From the NCBI GenBank assembly GCA_009782865.1, contig WRIF01000008.1, forward strand, positions 1 through 14,032: DNA of 14,032 nt, read 5' to 3'. A model generated the notes under the pieces. The model saw only the letters and a list, made by a program, of their open reading frames with translations. It searched no databases and was not told the origin of the DNA. Made by a program: the position numbers and the translations under genes. Below are positions 9,686 to 14,032 of the stretch, piece by piece. Positions within the stretch are counted from its first letter, which is position 1; every line of letters starts with the position of its first letter. The DNA is from Promicromonosporaceae bacterium (GTDB lineage: Bacteria > Actinomycetota > Actinomycetes > Actinomycetales > Cellulomonadaceae).

Positions 9686-11137
9686 CTACACCGCGATGTC
9701 GAAGTCGCGATCCGCCTCGGGGGTGGATACCGCTGCATCGCCAAGGGCGTCGCGGTCGGCGGCCAGCGGCGCGGCCGGCGCGATGGCGGTGGCCAACTCC
9801 TCGTCGAGTTCCTGCGCCTTGAGGCGGCGGCGGTGGCGCGCCCAGGCGATCGACATCGGGACGATCCCGATGATCCAGGCCAGCGGCTGGGCCAAGGCCA
9901 CCCCAACAAAGCCAAGCGGGGCGATCAGGAAGATGGCGGCCAGCACGCGGCCACCGGTCTCCAACACGGAAGAAAGCAGGGGAATCGCCGGGGTGCCCAT
10001 CCCCTGCAGGGCGTTGCGCAGCACGATGCCAATCGCGATGATCCAGAACAGCGGGCCGTCGATCAGGAAGAAGACCCGGGTCAACTCGAGAACCTCGACC
10101 TGGTCGAAGCCGACGAGGAGGCCCACCACGTGGTTGCCGAAGGCGGCGATGGCGCCGCCGAAGACCACGGCCATGATCACGCCGATCACCCCGGCCCGGA
10201 ACACCCCCTGCCGGATGCGGCGCCACTGCCCCGCGCCGCGGTTCTGCGCCACAAAGGTGACGGTGGCCATGCCGAAGGTCAGCATCGGCATGAAGGCCAC
10301 GTGCACCAGGCGGCCAGACGCCGTGTGGGCGGCAACGGCGTCTGTGCCCAGCCGGTTGACCGCAATCTGGATTGCCAGGCCACCCACACCCAGCATCGCC
10401 ATCTGCACCGCCATCGGCAGGCCGTTGCGCAGCGGCTCGCGAATGCCCTGCAGGCAGTGCGACCACTCGGCGCGGCTGGGGCGCAACTCGGGGATGCGCC
10501 AATTGATCACCAGCAGCATGCCCACCGCGGCGGCCAGGTGAGACACGAGGGTGGCGATCGCCGCCCCCCTCACCCCCCACTGCAGGCCCCCCACGAAGGC
10601 GAAGACGAGCACCCCGTTGAGCAGCGAGGAGCCGACCAGGAAGTACAGCGGGGTCTTGGAGTCGCCCAGCGCCCGGATCGCGGCCACCAGGTAGTTCATG
10701 GCCACCGAGACCACCGAGCCCCCCAGCAGCACGGTCATGAAGGCAACGGCCTCGTCAACGATCTCGGCCGGGGTCCCGGACAGGGAAAGGATCTGGCGGG
10801 CAAACCCGCCACCGATCAGGGCTATCACCACCGCCACACCGGCCGAGATCAGCAGGCCGGCGGCGAAGAAGCGCCGTACCGCCGCATGATCCCCGGCGCC
10901 GAACGCCCGGGAGATGGGAATGGCCAAGCCCTGGCTGCTTCCGAAGCTGAGGCCCATGAGGAGGAAGACCATGGCGCCAGTAGAGCCGACGGCCGCCAGG
11001 GACTGGGCCCCCATGAAGTTGCCGACCACGGCGGCGTCGACGAGCAGGTAGGCCTGCTGGAAGAAGGCGCCGAGCAGGATCGGGGAGGCGAACTTCAGGA
11101 TCAGGCGGGTGGGTGACCCCTGGGTCAAGTTGTGCAA
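9686..11137 (-). CDS. MATE-family multidrug/cation efflux transporter
   Basis: This is a 483 aa integral membrane protein of the MATE family (MatE; NorM/DinF-like), which exports drugs or metabolites in exchange for Na+ or H+. The substrate cannot be predicted. Visible features are about 12 hydrophobic segments in two pseudo-repeats, an N-terminal segment with PILLGAFFQQAYLLVDAAVV (19-38), RAFGAGDH (77-84) after the second helix, and the matching second-half AQNRGAGQW (297-305). The C-terminal tail (about 436-483) is soluble: a basic stretch followed by an Ala/Asp-rich stretch. The start is TTG at 11135-11137 with GAGGA six bases upstream. It interrupts the rplKA-rplJL order on the same strand. 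A terminator-like hairpin and a palindromic operator candidate lie upstream, suggesting its own control. No signs of decay are seen. Confidence 0.93.
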   Translation of the reverse strand: MHNLTQGSPTRLILKFASPILLGAFFQQAYLLVDAAVVGNFMGAQSLAAVGSTGAMVFLLMGLSFGSSQGLAIPISRAFGAGDHAAVRRFFAAGLLISAGVAVVIALIGGGFARQILSLSGTPAEIVDEAVAFMTVLLGGSVVSVAMNYLVAAIRALGDSKTPLYFLVGSSLLNGVLVFAFVGGLQWGVRGAAIATLVSHLAAAVGMLLVINWRIPELRPSRAEWSHCLQGIREPLRNGLPMAVQMAMLGVGGLAIQIAVNRLGTDAVAAHTASGRLVHVAFMPMLTFGMATVTFVAQNRGAGQWRRIRQGVFRAGVIGVIMAVVFGGAIAAFGNHVVGLLVGFDQVEVLELTRVFFLIDGPLFWIIAIGIVLRNALQGMGTPAIPLLSSVLETGGRVLAAIFLIAPLGFVGVALAQPLAWIIGIVPMSIAWARHRRRLKAQELDEELATAIAPAAPLAADRDALGDAAVSTPEADRDFDIAV

Positions 11138-11178
11138 CGCAAATCCTCGGGTATTGGGGGTTGACTTGCCAGGCTATC

Positions 11179-11188
11179 GAAACGTTTC
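11179..11188. promoter_or_regulatory. LacI-family-type operator candidate
   Basis: GAAACGTTTC is a perfect 10-base palindrome with a central CG. This matches the operator type of many LacI/GalR-family regulators, whose sites often read TGAAACGTTTCA. It lies 41 bases upstream of the MATE start codon and overlaps a possible -35. No regulator gene is present in the window. A chance palindrome is possible. Confidence 0.5.
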
Positions 11189-11248
11189 AACTTCCGTCCG
11201 AAGGTGGCGCCCTCCGGGCTCATCATCGGGCGGAAACTGGGTAACGCG

Positions 11249-11282
11249 AACGCCGCCGCCCCGTATCCGGGACAGCGGCGTT
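11249..11282 (-). terminator. Terminator-like hairpin after rplA
   Basis: AACGCCGC (11249-11256) pairs perfectly with GCGGCGTT (11275-11282), and an inner CCCG-TATC-CGGG (11260-11271) continues the stem. It lies about 37 bases beyond the rplA stop. Only a weak U-content (GTTACCC) follows after CGC on the minus strand. It probably ends or reduces rplKA transcription before the MATE gene. Confidence 0.55.
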
Positions 11283-11319
11283 GCGGTGGTTGCAGACGCC
11301 CAGGCGGCGCCGGACCGAA

Positions 11320-12027
11320 TCAGTCTTCGGTCAGCTTGGTGGTGCGGCTCGGGTCCACAGGGATGCCGGGGCCCATCGTCGTGGAGATCGTCACCTTGGT
11401 GAGGTAGCGACCCTTGGAGGAAGACGGCTTCAGCCGCAGCACCTCGTCGAGGGCGGCGCCATAGTTCTCCACCAGCTGGGTCTCGTCGAACGAGGCCTTG
11501 CCAATGATGAAGTGCATGTTGGCGTGCTTGTCGACCCGGAAGGCGATCTTGCCGCCCTTAATGTCGCTGATGGCCTTGGCCACGTCCATCGTCACGGTGC
11601 CGGTCTTAGGGTTGGGCATCAGGCCACGGGGACCCAGCACCTTACCCAGGCGGCCGACCTTGCCCATCAGGTTAGGCGTAGCCACGGCGACATCGAAGTC
11701 GATGAAGCCGTCGGCCACCTGCTGGATCAGCTCGTCGCCGCCAACGATATCGGCGCCGGCCTCCTCCGCCTCGAGCGCCTTGGGGCCCTCGGCGAAGACG
11801 AGCACACGGGCGGTCTTGCCGGTGCCGTGCGGCAGGTTTACGGTGCCACGCACCATCTGGTCGGCCTTGCGCGGGTCGACGCCCAGGCGCATGGCCACCT
11901 CGACGGTGGCGTCGAACTTGGTGGGCGAGGTCTCCTTCGCCAGGCGCACGGCCTCCAGCGGGGTGTAGAAGTTCTCGCGGTCGATCTTGTCGGCTACGTT
12001 GCGGTAGCCCTTGGAGTGCTTGACCAT
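11320..12027 (-). CDS. rplA: 50S ribosomal protein L1
   Basis: L1 binds 23S rRNA at the mobile L1 stalk that guides deacylated tRNA out of the E site, and in many bacteria it represses the rplKA mRNA. The product is 235 aa, matching the E. coli length. The family signature region [20 protein letters not shown] is at 122-141. The open frame extends 18 codons upstream, but ATG at 12025-12027 is chosen because AAAGGAG lies six bases before it and the N terminus [10 protein letters not shown] is normal. It follows rplK with a 167-base gap that has several possible stems. The stop TGA is at 11320-11322. Confidence 0.99.
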   Translation of the reverse strand: MVKHSKGYRNVADKIDRENFYTPLEAVRLAKETSPTKFDATVEVAMRLGVDPRKADQMVRGTVNLPHGTGKTARVLVFAEGPKALEAEEAGADIVGGDELIQQVADGFIDFDVAVATPNLMGKVGRLGKVLGPRGLMPNPKTGTVTMDVAKAISDIKGGKIAFRVDKHANMHFIIGKASFDETQLVENYGAALDEVLRLKPSSSKGRYLTKVTISTTMGPGIPVDPSRTTKLTED

Positions 12028-12194
12028 AATGGTCTCCTTTCGTGGTCGTAGCGAACGCTCGCAGTCCGGGCGCTCTGCCACAGCTTCACCCCGAGGGTGC
12101 GGGGCTGGTGTACTCGAAACTAAGCGGAACGGTTACCGTCCGTGGCGGTCCGCTGCGCGGCCGCCCGCCCGGCAACCTACCGCCTGACTAACTG
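12028..12194 (-). promoter_or_regulatory. rplK-rplA intercistronic leader
   Basis: This 167-base gap is long for a cotranscribed pair. Besides the hairpin over the rplK stop (12180-12202), it holds AGCGGA/TCCGCT arms (about 12122-12153) and a stem CCCCG/CGGGG within 12092-12107. It ends in the strong rplA site CTCCTTT (plus strand, 12034-12040). L1 is known to repress the L11 operon by binding mRNA, so an L1-responsive structure is possible, but I cannot identify a specific L1 site. Confidence 0.35.
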
Positions 12195-12202
12195 TCAGGC
12201 GG
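12180..12202 (-). other. Hairpin overlapping the rplK stop codon
   Basis: CCGCCTGAC (12180-12188) and GTCAGGCGG (12194-12202) are perfect 9-bp reverse complements with a five-base TAACT loop. The right arm in plus coordinates contains the rplK stop (TGA, 12195-12197) and its last codons. On the minus strand no U-tract follows. It may pause ribosomes or polymerase, or protect the 3' end of rplK mRNA. Confidence 0.5.
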
Positions 12203-12629
12203 AAACGGTGATGCCCATGGAGCGGGCGGTGCCGGCGATGATCTTGGCGCCGGCCTCGATGTCGTTGGCGTTGAGGTCTTCCATCTTGGTCTGGGCGATC
12301 TGCCGCGCCTGATCCATGGTGATGGAGCCCACCTTGACGGTGTGCGGGGTGCCGGAACCCTTCTGCAGGCCGGCGGCCTTCTTGATCAGCTCCGCGGCGG
12401 GCGGCGTCTTGGTGATGAAGGTGAACGAACGGTCCTCGTAGACGGTGATCTCAACCGGGACCACGTTGCCGCGCTGCGACTCGGTGGCCGCGTTGTACGC
12501 CTTGCAGAACTCCATGATGTTGACGCCGTGCTGACCGAGCGCGGGGCCGATCGGGGGGGCGGGAGTGGCGGCACCGGCGTTGATCTGCAGCTTGATCAGG
12601 CCAGCGACCTTCTTTGACTTGGGAGGCAT
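12195..12629 (-). CDS. rplK: 50S ribosomal protein L11
   Basis: L11 binds the GTPase-associated region of 23S rRNA, is the site of thiostrepton action with that rRNA, and is needed for the RelA/stringent response in many bacteria. The 144 aa product has the N-terminal proline-rich motif [19 protein letters not shown] (23-41) and a C-terminal rRNA-binding domain. The start is ATG at 12627-12629 with AGGGGAA five bases upstream. The gap to nusG carries three stems, so rplKA may be a separate or attenuated unit. Length and sequence are normal. Confidence 0.99.
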   Translation of the reverse strand: MPPKSKKVAGLIKLQINAGAATPAPPIGPALGQHGVNIMEFCKAYNAATESQRGNVVPVEITVYEDRSFTFITKTPPAAELIKKAAGLQKGSGTPHTVKVGSITMDQARQIAQTKMEDLNANDIEAGAKIIAGTARSMGITVSA

Positions 12630-12688
12630 GTTGCTTCCCCTTTCCTAACTTGGTGGGCCGACGCTCAGGAGCGATGACCCGGTTGCGA

Positions 12689-12710
12689 TGCCGTCGGGGT
12701 GCCGACGGCA
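12689..12710 (-). other. Perfect hairpin upstream of rplK
   Basis: TGCCGTCGG (12689-12697) and CCGACGGCA (12702-12710) form a perfect 9-bp stem with a four-base loop. It lies 59 bases before the rplK start codon. No U-tract follows in the direction of transcription. It could be part of an L11/L1-responsive leader or a termination element. Confidence 0.45.
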
Positions 12711-12714
12711 GAAA

Positions 12715-12745
12715 CCCGCCGCTGTCTGTAGAGAACGACGGCGGG
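12715..12745 (-). terminator. Terminator candidate between nusG and rplK
   Basis: CCCGCCG (12715-12721) pairs with CGGCGGG (12739-12745) across a 17-base loop. On the minus strand the stem is followed by TTTC (12714-12711). This is a modest factor-independent terminator shape, weaker than the one before rplJ. Confidence 0.4.
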
Positions 12746-12763
12746 AAGCCTGTTCAGTTGTCG

Positions 12764-12811
12764 CCCTCGCGGTTTCGGGGCGGCCCGAGGAGCCGCCGCC
12801 ACCCACGAGGG
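12764..12811 (-). terminator. Hairpin immediately after the nusG stop
   Basis: An outer stem CCCTCG (12764-12769) / CGAGGG (12806-12811) encloses an inner stem GGCGGC (12779-12784) / GCCGCC (12792-12797). It begins directly after the TAA of nusG. There is no U-tract. It may partly terminate secE-nusG transcription or protect its 3' end. Confidence 0.4.
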
Positions 12812-13615
12812 TTAAATCTTGGCGACCTGGGCGAAGGCCAGCTCGACGGGGGTCTCGCGGCCGAAGATGGACACCAGCACGGTGAGCTTGCGGGCCTCGA
12901 CGTTGATCTCGGAGATCGTCGCGGGCAGCCCATCGAACGGGCCGTCGGTCACGTTGACGGCCTCGCCGATCTCGTACTCGATGGCAATCGCGTCGGCGGC
13001 CTTGGCCCGCGTCTTCTCAGCGATCTTGGCGTCGGCCACCGGCGAGTCGAGGGCGGGGGCCAGCATCGAGAACACCTCGTCGATGCTCAGGGGCACGGGC
13101 TGGTGGGTGTGGCCCACAAAGCCGGTGACCCCAGGGGTGTGCCGCACGGCGCCCCAGGAGTCGTCGGTGAGGTCCATGCGCACCAGGACGTAGCCGGGGA
13201 TGCGAACGCGCTTGACCACCTTCTTCTGCGCGTTCTTGATCTCGGTCACCTCTTCCATCGGCACCTCGATCTGGAAGATGTAGTCCTCCATGTTGAGGGT
13301 CTGGATGCGGGTGAGCAGGTTCTGCTTGACGCGGTTCTCGTAGCCGGCGTAGGAGTGGATCACGTACCAGTCGCCCAGCTGCGAGGCCAGGGTGCGCTTG
13401 AAGGTGGCCTCGGCGTCATCGGCCGGCGCGGCGTCAGCCTCGGCCGGCGCGGCAACGTCTTCCTCGTCCGGGACGACGGCGGCGTCGGCTACCGGTTCGA
13501 CGGCGAGGTCTTCGGGTACGACGACAACGCCCTCGTCGTCGACGGTCACCTCGGCGGTGGCGGCGACGTCGGCAATTTCTGCCTCGGGGGACACGTCTTC
13601 GAAGTCGGTGGTCAC
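12812..13615 (-). CDS. nusG: Transcription elongation/termination factor NusG
   Basis: NusG binds the RNA polymerase clamp, modulates pausing and Rho action, and links polymerase to the ribosome. The 267 aa product has an acidic, Ala/Val-rich low-complexity N-terminal extension (about 1-78), typical of actinobacterial NusG. The NGN domain follows (about 82-185, starting [17 protein letters not shown] and including [10 protein letters not shown] at 138-147), then a C-terminal KOW domain (about 215-267, with [18 protein letters not shown] at 217-234). The start is GTG at 13613-13615, with a weak AGG-containing site upstream. It lies 50 bases after secE, the conserved order, and is probably cotranscribed with it. 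Confidence 0.98.
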   Translation of the reverse strand: MTTDFEDVSPEAEIADVAATAEVTVDDEGVVVVPEDLAVEPVADAAVVPDEEDVAAPAEADAAPADDAEATFKRTLASQLGDWYVIHSYAGYENRVKQNLLTRIQTLNMEDYIFQIEVPMEEVTEIKNAQKKVVKRVRIPGYVLVRMDLTDDSWGAVRHTPGVTGFVGHTHQPVPLSIDEVFSMLAPALDSPVADAKIAEKTRAKAADAIAIEYEIGEAVNVTDGPFDGLPATISEINVEARKLTVLVSIFGRETPVELAFAQVAKI

Positions 13616-13665
13616 AGACTGCCTGCTTTCGCGATCGGTTGGGGTTTGCCGTATTCCAGGGCTGC

Positions 13666-13908
13666 TCAGCCGCCGAGGACGTGGAACATGCCCAGGCCGA
13701 TGAGGTAGTCGAGCACGCCGATGAAGACCATGACAATGATCACGAACACCAGGACGACCCCGGTGAGCTTCAGCATCTCCTGCCGGCTCGGGGAGACGAC
13801 CTTCTTGAGTTCGGCGATGACCTGGCGCCAGAAGAGCGCGATGCGGGCGAAGATCGACTTCTTGTCGCTCGCCTGGGGAGCCTTGCCTGCCGAGACTACT
13901 TCGGACAT
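13666..13908 (-). CDS. secE: Preprotein translocase subunit SecE
   Basis: SecE is the small clamp-like subunit of the SecYEG protein-export channel in the cytoplasmic membrane. The 80 aa product has a polar N terminus, an amphipathic helix with [15 protein letters not shown] (30-44), and one membrane segment at about 49-74, the single-span form usual in Gram-positive bacteria. The frame opens further upstream (GTG 13929, ATG 13923), but ATG at 13906-13908 is chosen because GAGG lies five bases before it. The amphipathic helix usually reads KV(V/I)WP(T/S)R; here Ser39 takes the place of the expected Trp. It sits between tRNA-Trp and nusG, the canonical arrangement. Confidence 0.96.
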   Translation of the reverse strand: MSEVVSAGKAPQASDKKSIFARIALFWRQVIAELKKVVSPSRQEMLKLTGVVLVFVIIVMVFIGVLDYLIGLGMFHVLGG

Positions 13909-13931
13909 TGTTACCTCATTCATTGACACCG

Positions 13932-13954
13932 CTGGCCGCCAGAGCGGCGGCCAG
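13932..13954 (-). other. Hairpin between tRNA-Trp and secE
   Basis: CTGGCCGCC (13932-13940) and GGCGGCCAG (13946-13954) form a perfect 9-bp stem with an AGAGC loop. It starts 12 bases after the tRNA discriminator base and ends 23 bases before the secE ATG. No U-tract follows. It may be a tRNA 3'-processing boundary or a partial terminator that sets read-through into secE-nusG. Confidence 0.45.
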
Positions 13955-13966
13955 GTAGGGAACGTG

Positions 13967-14032
13967 CAGGGGCGACAGGACTCGAACCTGCGACCTACGG
14001 TTTTGGAGACCGTTGCTCTACCAACTGAGCCA
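13967..14032 (-). tRNA. tRNA-Trp (CCA anticodon), 5' end cut by the window
   Basis: On the minus strand the sequence folds as a tRNA. The D stem is GCTC/GAGC, the anticodon stem ACGGT/ACCGT with loop CTCCAAA, the variable region AGGTC, the T stem GCAGG/CCTGT with loop TTCGAGT, the acceptor 3' strand CGCCCCT and the discriminator G at 13967. The anticodon CCA is at 14004-14006, so it reads UGG (Trp). The 66 bases present correspond to positions 8 to 73; the first seven bases (expected to pair with CGCCCCT) lie beyond the window edge. The terminal CCA is not encoded (the next bases are CAC), so it is added enzymatically. Confidence 0.97.

Larger units (their letters stand above)
11138..11319 (-). 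promoter_or_regulatory. rplA-MATE intergenic control region
   Basis: This 182-base gap holds, in transcription order, a terminator-like hairpin (11249-11282), a palindromic operator candidate (11179-11188) and the MATE ribosome binding site (TCCTC on the plus strand at 11144-11148). A TTGAAA on the minus strand at 11185-11190 overlaps the palindrome and could be a -35, but I see no good -10 at the right distance. Confidence 0.5.

Noticed and set aside
9677..11116. Open frame of 479 codons on the plus strand, antisense to the MATE gene
   Set aside because: The translation is a His/Gln/Asp/Gly-rich shadow of a membrane protein gene, not a plausible protein.
12028..12081. Upstream extension of rplA by 18 codons
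   Set aside because: The AAAGGAG site at 12034-12040 would lie inside the coding region; the downstream ATG gives the normal L1 N terminus.
12614..13708. Open frame of 364 codons on the plus strand, antisense to nusG
   Set aside because: It overlaps nusG completely and has shadow composition without any motif.
13909..13929. Upstream GTG or ATG starts for secE
   Set aside because: GAGG at 13914-13917 is placed correctly only for the ATG at 13906-13908.

Overview
This window is a core information-processing locus from a GC-rich actinobacterium. Every recognised gene lies on the minus strand, so transcription runs from high to low coordinates. Reading in that direction the order is tRNA-Trp, secE, nusG, rplK, rplA, a MATE-family transporter, rplJ, rplL, rpoB, rpoC. 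Protein features point to Actinomycetota: NusG has a long acidic N-terminal extension, RpoB starts at TTG with an LAASR-like N terminus, and the RpoC zinc and Mg residues fall at positions I recall for Mycobacterium RpoC. Wording in the RpoC trigger-loop region suggests Propionibacteriaceae or a relative, but that is only an impression from memory.

Layout from the high-coordinate end: a tRNA-Trp lacking its first seven bases at the window edge; secE (translocon subunit) and nusG (transcription factor); a hairpin-rich gap; rplK-rplA (the L11 and L1 stalk proteins); a gap with a terminator-like hairpin and a LacI-type palindrome; a MATE efflux gene unrelated to translation; then a promoter and a long structured leader ending in an intrinsic terminator in front of rplJ-rplL (L10 and L7/L12 stalk). 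A 383-base gap follows with a strong 12-bp hairpin and two tandem promoter candidates, then rpoB and rpoC (RNA polymerase beta and beta'). The last 379 bases, downstream of rpoC, hold no gene but carry several palindromes, including two related copies in opposite orientation.

The genes work together as the classic growth-rate operon cluster: export (SecE), transcription elongation (NusG, RpoB, RpoC) and ribosomal stalk proteins (L11, L1, L10, L7/L12). The sequence suggests separate control of at least three units: rplKA, rplJL (L10-type attenuation) and rpoBC (own promoters).

The window is mostly conserved core genome and I see no new multi-gene system. The best leads are an Asn at the RpoB position equivalent to E. 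coli Ser531 (predicted natural rifampicin resistance), the MATE gene between rplA and rplJ with a possible operator, the leader before rplJ, and the palindromic repeat cluster after rpoC.
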